The notes under the pieces: model-generated
The model's database searches: none
What the model saw: the letters and a program-made list of their open reading frames with translations, nothing else
What the model was told of the DNA's origin: nothing
Position numbers and translations under genes: made by a program
Assembly (NCBI RefSeq): GCF_003952485.1
Contig: NZ_CP034447.1
Location: 1,364,001 to 1,428,000, forward strand
Reading direction: 5' to 3'
Origin: Mesorhizobium sp. M1E.F.Ca.ET.045.02.1.1
Lineage (GTDB): Bacteria; Pseudomonadota; Alphaproteobacteria; Rhizobiales; Rhizobiaceae
DNA: 64,000 nt
In this document: positions 49,404 through 59,093 of the stretch, piece after piece
Position numbering within the stretch: position 1 is the stretch's first letter
How the letters are laid out: every line of letters starts with the position of its first letter

Positions 49404-49931
49404 TTAGACCGCCTTCGAGCAATCCGGCTTCGGCTCATCGGGCAGCTTGCCGTCGGGATGGCCGGCGAGGTCCGGGTTGAGCTCGTATTTCGGCCCGATC
49501 ACCAGAGGCCGGTCCGGCAGCATCGTCTGGTCCTCCGTCGAGGTCATCGTCGTCTCGAGGCTTTGCAGTAGGGTGCCGCTCGAATCCTCGATGCGGATCG
49601 TGACGGAATAGGGCTTGTCCTTGACGACGCAGGTGAGCGGAGGGCTGGTCAGGGTGATATGGGGAAGCTTGGGCCAGATCTTCTGGTTGACGATGAGCGG
49701 GTCGCCGCCGGCTGGATTCTGGAAATTGACGACCGCGACCTGCCCCTCGCCCATGGGCCGCAGCGGCCTCAGCGTTATGACATAGGTGGCTATGCCGAGC
49801 CTGTAGTTGAATTCGAACAGCTTGCCGGAAATGGCGAAGAGCTGCTCCTTGCCCGTATCGCGGCAGGCGCCGAGCACTGTGGCGGCAATCAAGGCCGCGC
49901 CAAGGGCGATCGAACGGAACTTGCTAGGCAT
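49404..49931 (-). CDS. Hypothetical lipoprotein
   Basis: 175 residues. The signal peptide MPSKFRSIALGAALIAATVL ends in lipobox VLGAC (Cys23). The rest is beta-rich without a recognised domain: LFEFNYRLGIATYVITLRPL, then PHITLTSPPLTCVVKDKPYS, VTIRIEDSSGTLLQSLETTM. It starts eight bases inside the end of the CGNR regulator gene, so the two are translationally coupled. Location: inner or outer membrane, periplasm-facing. Confidence 0.85.
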   Translation of the reverse strand: MPSKFRSIALGAALIAATVLGACRDTGKEQLFAISGKLFEFNYRLGIATYVITLRPLRPMGEGQVAVVNFQNPAGGDPLIVNQKIWPKLPHITLTSPPLTCVVKDKPYSVTIRIEDSSGTLLQSLETTMTSTEDQTMLPDRPLVIGPKYELNPDLAGHPDGKLPDEPKPDCSKAV

Positions 49932-50532
49932 TGATGGCCTCCCTGGCCGCCGTGCGGCGGCGATAGTAGCGGTTCGCTTTCTGACGGTTGCCGCAGACGG
50001 CCATGTCGCACCAGAGGCGGCTGGCGTTGCGGCTGCGGTCGACGAAGAGCCAGCTGCAGTTCGGACAAATCCTGAGCCTGGCAACGGTTTCGTCGCGCAA
50101 CAGCGAAAGCGCCGAGACGGCCAAGGCCGCCTCGAAGGCGATCGGTGTCGCCGGATCGCCGAACGGCTGGCCCGGCGCCCCGATCTCGGTGCTGCTACCG
50201 GAAAGGCCACTGGCGCAGGCCGTCAGGAAATCCGGCAGATGGCCGGCGGAGATGGCACCTTTCGTTATGGCATGGCGAAACAGCCGGTCGGTCGCCTCAC
50301 GGATCGACAGCACGACCGGGGCGATGCCGCCCGGTTCCGGCGCCTGCAGCCGCCGGCCGCCGAGCTCGGCGGCGCGAAAGCCGCTTGCCGCCTCGGCGAA
50401 GCGGGCGATCTCGGCGGGATCGTCGAAACGATCAAAAGTCTTTTCCGGATCGTTGCGCAGCACGACCGTGTTCGCCGTGTCGAGCGCGAGGATGCCGCCG
50501 GTGAAGCGGTGCGGGGTCCAGGATACCGTCAT
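49924..50532 (-). CDS. CGNR zinc-finger (ABATE domain) regulator
   Basis: 202 residues. An N-terminal ABATE-type domain precedes a C-terminal CGNR zinc finger: CPNCSWLFVDRSRN, then LWCDMAVCGNRQKANRYYRR, giving the four zinc cysteines and the CGNR signature. Such proteins are predicted stress or catabolic-operon regulators. An 8-base inverted repeat begins eight bases upstream of the ATG and probably forms its own operator. The gene overlaps the lipoprotein gene. Confidence 0.9.
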   Translation of the reverse strand: MTVSWTPHRFTGGILALDTANTVVLRNDPEKTFDRFDDPAEIARFAEAASGFRAAELGGRRLQAPEPGGIAPVVLSIREATDRLFRHAITKGAISAGHLPDFLTACASGLSGSSTEIGAPGQPFGDPATPIAFEAALAVSALSLLRDETVARLRICPNCSWLFVDRSRNASRLWCDMAVCGNRQKANRYYRRRTAAREAINA

Positions 50533-50539
50533 GGCGGGA

Positions 50540-50575
50540 AATCTAACCTATAAAACGTGTTTGACAAGTTAGATT
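50540..50575. promoter_or_regulatory. Inverted repeat AATCTAAC-N20-GTTAGATT in the CGNR/LivH divergent region
   Basis: Perfect eight-base arms flank a 20-base AT-rich spacer (includes TATAAAACG and TTTGACAA). It lies directly upstream of the CGNR ATG and 84 bases before the LivH-type permease on the other strand, so one factor could control both. Confidence 0.55.
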
Positions 50576-50607
50576 CCTGATGCAAGGCTCGCCGCTAAAT
50601 CAACGTG

Positions 50608-50646
50608 CTCCAGCGTCCTTTGCGCGTCCCAAAGGGCGCAGCGCTG
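50608..50646. repeat. Palindromic repeat (family G)
   Basis: CAGCGTCCTTTGCGCGTCC and GGGCGCAGCGCTG, a diverged copy of the unit at 32054-32098, immediately before the LivH-type start. Confidence 0.65.
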
Positions 50647-50658
50647 CAGGGATGCTTA

Positions 50659-51564
50659 ATGCTCTATTTCTACCAGCAGGTGCTCAACGGGCTGCATTCC
50701 GGCGCGCTCTATGCGCTGCTCGCCTTCGGCTATGTGCTGACGAACGGCATCCTGCACCGCACCAACCTTGCCTATGGCGCGCTGTTTGCCTTTTGCGGCC
50801 ACACGATGATCCTGACCGCGGCCTTCGGCTACCAGGCGCTGTGGCTGACGCTGTTCGCGTCGGTCGCGCTCGGCATCGTGGCCGCTCTGCTCTATGCCGT
50901 GCTGATCAGCCAAGTGCTGTCGCGCAGCGTCTTCGAAAGGCTGGCCGACAGGTCGCCCAACGCCATCGTGGTGACGACGCTCGGCATCTTGCTGTTCCTG
51001 TCGGAAGCAAGCCGCATCGCCGCCGACACCCATGATCTTTGGCTGCCGCCGATGCTCGCCGATCCTGTCGTCTTCGCGCAGGATGCCGGCTTCAAGGTCA
51101 CGCTCACCGTCATCCAGCTGCTCGACTGCGCCGCCGTGATAGCGGTGGTGGCCCTGGCGGCCTGGACGTTTTCGCATTCGCGCTTCGGCCGCGCCTGGCG
51201 AGCCGTCTCCGACGATCCGAAGGCGGCCGCGATGTGCGGCGTCGACGTGCGCGCTGTGTTCCGCCGCGCGGTGCTCTACGGCGGCTTCTGCGCGGCTTTT
51301 GCAGGCGTGCTCGCCGGCCTCTATTACGGCAATATCAGCTTCGGCACCGGTCTCGTCTACGGCCTCAAGATCCTGTTCGTCACGGCGGTCGGCGGCTATT
51401 TGTCGCCGCTCAAGGCGGCGCTTGGCGCCGCGGCCTTCGGAATGGCCGAATCGCTGTGGGCCGGTTACTTCCCGATCGAATGGCGCGATGGCTGGATATA
51501 TCTCTTCCTCGTCGCCATGCTGGTGCTGATCGGCGCAAGCCGCGACCAGGCCAAGGTCGCCTGA
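50659..51564 (+). CDS. Branched-chain amino acid-type ABC permease (LivH family), orphan
   Basis: 301 residues with about eight to nine helices. The LivH-type pattern is clear: LYALLAFGYVLTNGILHRTN, then AYGALFAFCGHT, FGRAWRAVSDDPKAAAMCGV (coupling loop) and GLKILFVTAVGGYLSPLKAA. Start at ATG 50659 with AGGG upstream; an earlier ATG at 50605 would be coded by a repeat. No LivM, ATPase or binding protein is encoded next to it, so it either uses subunits from elsewhere or works with an unlinked system. Confidence 0.88.
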   Translation: MLYFYQQVLNGLHSGALYALLAFGYVLTNGILHRTNLAYGALFAFCGHTMILTAAFGYQALWLTLFASVALGIVAALLYAVLISQVLSRSVFERLADRSPNAIVVTTLGILLFLSEASRIAADTHDLWLPPMLADPVVFAQDAGFKVTLTVIQLLDCAAVIAVVALAAWTFSHSRFGRAWRAVSDDPKAAAMCGVDVRAVFRRAVLYGGFCAAFAGVLAGLYYGNISFGTGLVYGLKILFVTAVGGYLSPLKAALGAAAFGMAESLWAGYFPIEWRDGWIYLFLVAMLVLIGASRDQAKVA

Positions 51565-51644
51565 ATCCCTCAGACTTTGGTTGCATGACGTTCGGTGAAC
51601 CGGCAGCTTTCCACCGGCGCCGTCGTTTGTCGCGCCTTGTCATG

Positions 51645-51673
51645 TTGACCAACCGGACCACGCACTGCATACC
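51645..51673 (+). promoter_or_regulatory. Candidate promoter of the TRAP operon
   Basis: TTGACC and CATACC separated by 17 bases, 67 bases upstream of the DctQ start. The -35 is strong and the -10 weak. Confidence 0.35.
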
Positions 51674-51739
51674 GTTGGGCCAAGCGACGCGAGACCGGAG
51701 GGGGAACCGGGCGCGGCGCCGGCATCAGGGAGGAATTGC

Positions 51740-52345
51740 ATGGCAGGGCTACTCGCTCTCTCCAGGACGATCGACCGCATCAACGAGTTCATCGGCCGCT
51801 GGATCTCGTGGCTGATCCTGCTGGCGATCCTGGTAAGCGCCGGCAACGCCGTCATCCGCAAGGCGTTCGATATCTCCTCCAATGCCTGGCTCGAACTGCA
51901 ATGGTACCTGTTCGGCGCCGCCTTCATGCTGGCGGCGGCCTACACGCTGAAGCAGAACGACCATATCCGCATCGACATCGTCTACGGCATGTTCTCGCGC
52001 CGCGTGCAGCACTGGATCGACCTTCTCGGCCACCTCTTCTTCCTGATGCCGTTCGTGGTGCTGATGGTGATCTACTTCGTTCCTTACGTGTCGCTGTCTT
52101 TCCGCAGCGGCGAGATGTCGACCAACGCCGGCGGCCTGATCGTCTGGCCGGCCAAGGCCATCCTGCTCGCCGGCTTCATCCTGCTGGCGCTGCAGGGCGT
52201 TTCAGAGATCATCAAGAAGATCGCCATCATGCGCGGCGACATGGAGGATCCCAATCCCTTCGTATCGGCGCATGAGCAAGCCGAGCTCGAGGCCAAGGCG
52301 CTTGCCGAAGAAGCCAAGGCGCTGGCCGGCGAGGTGCGCCCATGA
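51740..52345 (+). CDS. TRAP transporter small permease (DctQ family)
   Basis: 201 residues with four helices (around 17-38, 48-70, 88-110 and 130-152). Features include FIGRWISWLILLAILVSAGN, ALELQ-type WLELQWYLFGAAFMLAAAYT, and HIRIDIVYGMFSRRVQHWID. The ~45-residue C-terminal extension is charged and Ala/Glu/Lys-rich. GGGAGGAA precedes the ATG. It overlaps dctM by four bases. Confidence 0.92.
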   Translation: MAGLLALSRTIDRINEFIGRWISWLILLAILVSAGNAVIRKAFDISSNAWLELQWYLFGAAFMLAAAYTLKQNDHIRIDIVYGMFSRRVQHWIDLLGHLFFLMPFVVLMVIYFVPYVSLSFRSGEMSTNAGGLIVWPAKAILLAGFILLALQGVSEIIKKIAIMRGDMEDPNPFVSAHEQAELEAKALAEEAKALAGEVRP

Positions 52346-54141
52346 TCGAGTTCATCGCGCAGAACATGGCGCCGATCATGTTCGCCTCGCTGGTCATCTT
52401 CCTTTTGATCGGCTACCCAGTCGCCTTCTCGCTCGCCGCCAACGGTCTCCTGTTCTTCTTCATCGGCGTGCTGTTGTCGCCTTACTCCGGCGGATCGATC
52501 AACCTCGCCTGGCCGCTGCTGCACGCGCTGCCGGACAATTTCTACGGCACCAGGGTGATGTCGAACGACACGCTGCTGGCCATTCCCTTCTTCACCTTCA
52601 TGGGCATCGTGCTCGAACGATCCGGCATGGCCGAGGACCTGCTCGACACGATCGGGCAGCTTTTCGGCCCGATCCGCGGCGGGCTTGCCTATGCGGTGAT
52701 CTTCGTCGGCGCGCTGCTTGCCGCCACAACCGGCGTGGTGGCGGCCTCCGTCATCGCCATGGGTCTCATCTCGCTGCCGATCATGCTGCGCTACGGCTAT
52801 GACCGGCGGCTGGCCTCCGGCGTGATCGCGGCCTCCGGCACGCTGGCCCAGATCATCCCGCCCTCGCTGGTGCTGATCGTGCTGGCCGACCAACTCGGCC
52901 GCTCGGTCGGCGACATGTATGCGGGCGCGCTGATTCCCGGCATCGTGCTGACCGCCATCTACATGCTCTACATCCTGATCATGTCGATCATCCGCCCGAA
53001 CTCGATGCCGGCGCTGCCGGCCGAGGCGCGCACGCTCGGCCGCGGCGTGATCTCGCTGATCGTCGCTTTGCTGGTAACCGCAGCCATCTCCTATGCGGCC
53101 TACCGCTATCTGGTGCCGGCGCATGGCGATAACGCCGACATTCTCGGCGCCTGTGTCGGCGTGATCGTGATCTATGCCGTGGCGATCGCCGACCAGCGCC
53201 TCCACGTCAACATGATGTCCAAGCTGGCGCAGCAGGTGGTGATCGTGCTGATCCCACCGCTGGCGCTGATCTTCCTGGTGCTCGGCACCATCTTCCTCGG
53301 CATCGCCACGCCGACCGAAGGCGGCGCGATGGGTTCAGTCGGCGCGTTGATCATGGCTGCGGCAAAGGGGCGGCTGTCGCTCGACGTCATCAAACAGGCG
53401 CTGGCTTCGACGACGCGGCTGTCCTCCTTCGTGCTGTTCATCCTGATCGGCGCGCGCGTCTTTTCTCTCACCTTCTACGGCGTCAACGGCCACATCTGGG
53501 TCGAGCACCTGCTCACCTCGCTGCCCGGCGGCGAGACCGGCTTCCTGATCGGCGTCAACCTGCTGGTCTTCGTGCTGGCCTTCTTCCTCGACTTCTTCGA
53601 GCTCGCCTTCATCATCGTGCCGCTGCTCGCGCCCGCCGCCGACAAGCTCGGCATCGACCTGATCTGGTTCGGCGTACTGCTCGGCGTCAACATGCAGACC
53701 AGCTTCATGCATCCGCCCTTCGGCTTCGCGCTGTTCTACCTGCGCTCGGTCGCGGCGCGCGTGCCCTATCTCGACCGCATCACCGGCAAGCAGATCGCGC
53801 CGGTCACCACCGGCCAGATTTATTGGGGCGCGGTGCCGTTCGTCTGTATCCAGGTGATCATGATCGGGCTCACCATCGCCTTCCCGCAGATGGTGATGCG
53901 CTACAAGGGTGCCGCTGTCGAACCCGCCACGATAGACTTGAAGCTGCCGGAGATGCCGGGACTGTCGCCGCTAGGCACGCCGCCGGCCGACAATGGCGCG
54001 GCGCCGCCCGCCAATAGCGGCACGGCGCCGGCAGCCCCCGGCGCGCCCGATCTGTCGCAGCCGCCGAATTTCGGCGATACACCGCCCGCCAAGCCGGCGG
54101 CGCCGGCGCCCGACCTTTCGAAGCCGCCGAGTTTCAATTGA
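52342..54141 (+). CDS. TRAP transporter large permease (DctM family)
   Basis: 599 residues, larger than the usual ~430 because of an extra membrane segment (~225-300) and a C-terminal tail. The DctM core is evident: NDTLLAIPFFTFMGIVLERS, RGGLAYAVIFVGALLAATTG, ASGTLAQIIPPSLVLIVLAD, GIATPTEGGAMGSVGALIMA, and VNMQTSFMHPPFGFALFYLR. The longer form is found with TakP-type binding proteins for 2-oxoacids and related acids. The last ~65 residues are Pro/Ala-rich with two copies of APDLS(Q/K)PP(N/S)F. Import is driven by the sodium or proton gradient. Confidence 0.94.
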   Translation: MIEFIAQNMAPIMFASLVIFLLIGYPVAFSLAANGLLFFFIGVLLSPYSGGSINLAWPLLHALPDNFYGTRVMSNDTLLAIPFFTFMGIVLERSGMAEDLLDTIGQLFGPIRGGLAYAVIFVGALLAATTGVVAASVIAMGLISLPIMLRYGYDRRLASGVIAASGTLAQIIPPSLVLIVLADQLGRSVGDMYAGALIPGIVLTAIYMLYILIMSIIRPNSMPALPAEARTLGRGVISLIVALLVTAAISYAAYRYLVPAHGDNADILGACVGVIVIYAVAIADQRLHVNMMSKLAQQVVIVLIPPLALIFLVLGTIFLGIATPTEGGAMGSVGALIMAAAKGRLSLDVIKQALASTTRLSSFVLFILIGARVFSLTFYGVNGHIWVEHLLTSLPGGETGFLIGVNLLVFVLAFFLDFFELAFIIVPLLAPAADKLGIDLIWFGVLLGVNMQTSFMHPPFGFALFYLRSVAARVPYLDRITGKQIAPVTTGQIYWGAVPFVCIQVIMIGLTIAFPQMVMRYKGAAVEPATIDLKLPEMPGLSPLGTPPADNGAAPPANSGTAPAAPGAPDLSQPPNFGDTPPAKPAAPAPDLSKPPSFN

Positions 54142-54153
54142 GGTGACCAAGTC

Positions 54154-55182
54154 ATGAGAGCCGTCCGGCTGGAAGCAATCGGCAGCATTGCGCTTCGCGA
54201 GGTCGCCAAACCTTCACCAGGGCCGGAGGATGTCCTGGTGCGGATCGAAGCCTGCGGCGTCTGCGGCACCGACAGGCACCTTCTCCATGGCGAGTTTCCG
54301 TCAAAACCGCCGGTGACGCTCGGCCACGAATTCTGCGGCATCGTCGAGGCTGTCGGAGATGCGGTTGCCGATATCTCTGTCGGCGACCGCGTCACCGGCG
54401 ACCCCAACATTTCCTGCGGGCGCTGCAGCCACTGCCGGGCCGGCCGGGTCAACCTGTGCAGCAATCTCAGGGCGATCGGCATCCACCGCGACGGCGGTTT
54501 TGCAGACTATGTCGTGATGCCGCAAAGCCAGGCCTTCCTCTTGCCCGCCGATCTCAAGCCGACGCATGGCGCCTTCTGCGAGCCGCTGGCCTGCTGCCTG
54601 CACGGCGTCGACCTCGCCGGCATCAAACCGGGCGCTTCGGTTGTGGTGCTCGGCGGCGGCGTCATCGGCCTGCTTGTCGTGCAATTGGCTAAGCTGGCGG
54701 GCGCCGCGACGATCATCCTGTCGACCCGGCAGGCCTCGCGCCGGGCGCTTGCCGAGGAGCTCGGCGCGACGGCAACCGTCGATCCAAGCGCCATCGACCC
54801 CATCGAGGCCATCGCCGGACCGGCTGGCCTGGTGCCTGGCGGCGTCGACGTCGTGCTCGAATGCGCCGGCGTTCCCGACACCGTGGAACAATCGATGCGA
54901 CTGGCGAAGGCCGGCGGCACGGTGGTGATCGTCGGCGTGATGCCTCAGGGCCAGAAGGTCGCCTTCGAGCCCTTCGATGTCCTGTTCCGCGAGTTGAAGG
55001 TCCTTGGCTCCTTCATCAACCCCTTCACGCATCGCCGCGCCGCGGAGCTCGTCGCGTCGGGCGCGATCGAGATCGACAAGCTGATTTCGAAGCAAGTGCC
55101 CCTCGAAGAGGCGCCGCGCGTGATCTCGAACCCCGCGGCCCCCGGTGAGGTCAAGGTGCTGGTGGTGCCGAACAATAGCTGA
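54154..55182 (+). CDS. Zinc-dependent alcohol/polyol dehydrogenase
   Basis: 342 residues of the medium-chain family. Catalytic zinc: Cys37 (GVCGTD) and His58-Glu59 (GHEF). Structural zinc: Cys88, 91, 94 and 102. The Rossmann motif is VLGGGVIGLLVVQLAK. Length and the GHEFCGIVEAVG pattern fit sorbitol/threonine-type dehydrogenases. It starts 12 bases after dctM, so it likely oxidises the TRAP substrate or its product. Confidence 0.92.
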   Translation: MRAVRLEAIGSIALREVAKPSPGPEDVLVRIEACGVCGTDRHLLHGEFPSKPPVTLGHEFCGIVEAVGDAVADISVGDRVTGDPNISCGRCSHCRAGRVNLCSNLRAIGIHRDGGFADYVVMPQSQAFLLPADLKPTHGAFCEPLACCLHGVDLAGIKPGASVVVLGGGVIGLLVVQLAKLAGAATIILSTRQASRRALAEELGATATVDPSAIDPIEAIAGPAGLVPGGVDVVLECAGVPDTVEQSMRLAKAGGTVVIVGVMPQGQKVAFEPFDVLFRELKVLGSFINPFTHRRAAELVASGAIEIDKLISKQVPLEEAPRVISNPAAPGEVKVLVVPNNS

Positions 55183-55204
55183 AGCACCGGTTTTGCGCTC
55201 AGTT

Positions 55205-55390
55205 CTTCCCTTCTCCCCTTGTGGGAGAAGGTGTCGCCGAAGGCGACGGATGAGGGGTGCTCCAGCTTGGCGCAGACCTTCAGCGTTGGACGCCGCGACA
55301 GAATCGCCAACGCCTCATTCCTTCCAACACCCCTCATCCGTCTCGTCGCTGCGCGCCGATCCACCTTCTCCCACAAGGGGAGAAGGGGAG
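55205..55390. repeat. Inverted pair of palindromic repeats (family A)
   Basis: The left unit (CTTCTCCCCTTGTGGGAGAA, then GGATGAGGGGTG) and the inverted right unit (CACCCCTCATCC, then CTTCTCCCACAAGGGGAGAA) flank ~80 bases. It fills the gap between the convergent dehydrogenase and DctP genes and may act as a terminator for both. Confidence 0.8.
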
Positions 55391-55427
55391 GGCCTTGCAA
55401 GGTCTTCCAGAAGGAAAGGCGGATCGC

Positions 55428-56663
<1,236 letters not shown>

Positions 56664-56781
56664 CTAACGCCAAATTTCGTGGCCTATCCGTGGAGATGAA
56701 ACTTGCCATGGCAAAACGCCCTCGGATCGCCTATTTTGTAGGCAGAATAATCCGTTAGCCCTCAATGGAACCGATATCCAA

Positions 56782-57555
56782 ATGCAGCAGCCGCTCGTCG
56801 CCGTCTCGACCGATGTCCGCCAGTTCGACAACTACACCTGGCATGCCGCCCCGCAGCAGTATATCGAGGCGGCGATCGCCGGCGCCGGCGTGTTCCCGCT
56901 GCTGGTGCCCTCTTTCGGCGACCGGCTGGATTTCGACGAACTGCTGTCCTCGGTCGACGGCGTCATGGTCACGGGTTCGAAATCCAATGTGCATCCGTCA
57001 CTCTACGGCGGCGACGCAACCGAGGCCAACGGACCCTACGATCCGGCGCGTGACGCCACCACGCTGCCGCTGATCCGCAAGGCGATCGAGCGCGGCGTGC
57101 CGCTGCTTGCCATCTGCCGCGGCATCCAGGAACTGAACGTGGCGCTGGGCGGCACGCTGGGCACCGAGATCCACGAGCGCGAGGGCACGCTCGACCACCG
57201 CGCGCCGGTCAGCGACAATCAGGATGAGCGCTTCGGCATCCGCCAGGCGATTTCGATCAAGCCCGGCAGTTGCCTGGCAGGCGTGTTCGGCGCCGGCGAG
57301 ATCATGGTCAATTCCGTGCACCGCCAGGCGGTGGACCGGCTCGGATCGAAACTGCAGGTCGAGGCGGTGGCCGGCGATGGCACCGTCGAGGCGGTCTCGG
57401 TGAAGGATGCCCGCGCCTTCGCGGTCGGCGTCCAGTGGCACCCCGAATATTGGGTGAAGTCGGACAGCAACTCGGCGAAGATCTTCCGCGCGTTCGGCGA
57501 TGCCGTGCGCCTGCATGCGGCGGCGAAAGCCGGGGCGCGCGCGGCGGCAGAGTAG
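56782..57555 (+). CDS. Gamma-glutamyl-gamma-aminobutyrate hydrolase family (class I amidotransferase)
   Basis: 257 residues, a PuuD-type peptidase C26. Nucleophile Cys112 in LAICRGIQELNVALGG; catalytic His and Glu in VGVQWHPEYW. It hydrolyses gamma-glutamyl-GABA (putrescine catabolism) or similar isopeptides in the cytoplasm. It is divergent from dctP across 244 bases and has no other puu genes nearby. Confidence 0.92.
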   Translation: MQQPLVAVSTDVRQFDNYTWHAAPQQYIEAAIAGAGVFPLLVPSFGDRLDFDELLSSVDGVMVTGSKSNVHPSLYGGDATEANGPYDPARDATTLPLIRKAIERGVPLLAICRGIQELNVALGGTLGTEIHEREGTLDHRAPVSDNQDERFGIRQAISIKPGSCLAGVFGAGEIMVNSVHRQAVDRLGSKLQVEAVAGDGTVEAVSVKDARAFAVGVQWHPEYWVKSDSNSAKIFRAFGDAVRLHAAAKAGARAAAE

Positions 57556-57579
57556 GCTGCTTACAGGAAAATCCGGTAG

Positions 57580-58020
57580 CTATTCGTCGCTGTTGAGCGC
57601 CAGCAGCGGCGCGGCCGGCGCGTAGGATTCGTAACCGTCGCCATCGGCGACGCTGAAAGTGACGATCGGATCGATGCCGTTCTCGCTGAAGGCGACCGTG
57701 CCGTCCGCCTGCTCGCGCCAGAATTTCACACGCTCGATGCCGGGCATCAGCGTGCGGCAATCAGGAGCGAGGCTGAGCCGCGACAGCCCGTCCGACACCT
57801 CGGCGCCGCGCTGGACGGCGCAGGCCGCTTCGTCGCCATTGGCCGTCAATTTGTAGATGCTTGACGCGGCGGGCTCGTTGGCCGCGCTTTGGCTATCGCC
57901 GCCATGCAGGAACTGCACGCCCCCGAACAACGCAACCGACGCAACCAAGCCAGTCAACAGCTTCACTCTGCTTCTCCGCACCAAGAGCGCGTCGCGCTTT
58001 TTTGCCTCTGGTCCACGCAT
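57580..58020 (-). CDS. Exported small protein, AprI/Inh (metalloprotease inhibitor)-like
   Basis: 146 residues. One N-terminal hydrophobic helix (LLTGLVASVALFGGVQF) is a signal or anchor. The rest matches the Inh layout: IYKLTANGDEAACAVQRG, SRLSLAPDCRTLMPGIERVK and FWREQADGTVAFSENG, with two cysteines ~28 residues apart. AprI/Inh proteins inhibit serralysin-type proteases in the periplasm. No protease gene is seen nearby. The start is uncertain: ATG 58020 lies in a repeat-like GC palindrome, and an upstream GTG/ATG could be used. Confidence 0.65.
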   Translation of the reverse strand: MRGPEAKKRDALLVRRSRVKLLTGLVASVALFGGVQFLHGGDSQSAANEPAASSIYKLTANGDEAACAVQRGAEVSDGLSRLSLAPDCRTLMPGIERVKFWREQADGTVAFSENGIDPIVTFSVADGDGYESYAPAAPLLALNSDE

Positions 58021-58109
58021 GTCGCCGTCTCCAAACTTTCGGCGATATGCATAACGAAGTATGCACAATGATTCCAAAGGGTTAATCAGGCGTTAATAAA
58101 TGTGGCCGA

Positions 58110-59093
58110 TCAGGCGCGCGGCCTGATGTTGATCGTCTCCGGTACCGCGGTCAGCGGCCGGCGCTCGCCGAACCAGGAAATCAGATTGTCGACGCAGAGA
58201 TCGGCCATGGCCCGGCGGGTGTGGTCCGACGCCGAGCCGACATGCGGCAGAAGCGAGGTGTTGGGCGCTTCGAGCAGGGCCTGAGGCACATTCGGTTCGT
58301 CGGCAAAGACATCGAGCCCGGCAGCGGCGATGGCGCCGTTATCGAGAGCCGCGGCGAGAGCCGCCTCATCCACCGTGCTGCCGCGGCCGATGTTGACGAA
58401 GACGCCGTTCGGCCCCAGCGCCGACAGGATCTCGGCATTGATGGCCTTTTCCGTCGATGCGCCGCCTGGCGCGATGCAGATCAGCGTATCGACCGCCTCG
58501 GCCAAGCCCTTCAGCGTCGCATGGTATTCGTAGGACAGGCCCTCGACCTTGCGGCGGTTGTGATAGGCGATCGGCAGGCCGAAGGCCTCGAGGCGACGGG
58601 CGACGGCAAGGCCGATTCGGCCCATGCCAAAGATACCGATGCGGCGGCCGCGCAAGGTGAGCCGGCTCAGACGATAGTTGCCCTGCTTCACCCAGTCGCC
58701 GTCGCGCAGCCATTTCTCGGCAGCGTACATTTCCCGCACGGTGTTGATCAGCAGGCCGATCGTGGTGTCGGCGACCTCCTCGGTCAGCACGTCCGGCGTG
58801 TTGGTGACCATCACGCCGCGCTTGGCCGCGTGATTGGCGTCCACCGAATCATAGCCGACGCCAAAATTGGCGATGATTTCGAGATTGGGCAGCGCATCGA
58901 TCATGGCCGCGTCGATGCCGCCGAAGCAGGCGATGCCGCGCACGACCTCGCGCATCTCGCCGGTAACGAGCGACGGATCGGCGCGCTCGATCCGCACGCG
59001 CCGGAATGCCTTATCGATCCGGCCGACCGCGTGGTCGTTGAAATGCCCGGGCACCAGGATGGCGACCGGGAACCTTGCTTCGGCTTTTGTCAT
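58110..59093 (-). CDS. D-2-hydroxyacid dehydrogenase (glyoxylate/hydroxypyruvate reductase type)
   Basis: 327 residues. The NAD-binding motif is GIFGMGRIGLAVARRLEAFG. The catalytic triad is Arg in NIGRGSTVDEAAL, Glu in DVFADEP and His in LLPHVGSAS. The NFGVGYDSVD motif fits the GyaR/GhrB group. It reduces 2-oxoacids such as hydroxypyruvate or oxidises D-2-hydroxyacids with NAD(P). ATG 59093 overlaps the LacI stop (ATGA), so it is co-transcribed with the regulator. Confidence 0.92.
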   Translation of the reverse strand: MTKAEARFPVAILVPGHFNDHAVGRIDKAFRRVRIERADPSLVTGEMREVVRGIACFGGIDAAMIDALPNLEIIANFGVGYDSVDANHAAKRGVMVTNTPDVLTEEVADTTIGLLINTVREMYAAEKWLRDGDWVKQGNYRLSRLTLRGRRIGIFGMGRIGLAVARRLEAFGLPIAYHNRRKVEGLSYEYHATLKGLAEAVDTLICIAPGGASTEKAINAEILSALGPNGVFVNIGRGSTVDEAALAAALDNGAIAAAGLDVFADEPNVPQALLEAPNTSLLPHVGSASDHTRRAMADLCVDNLISWFGERRPLTAVPETINIRPRA

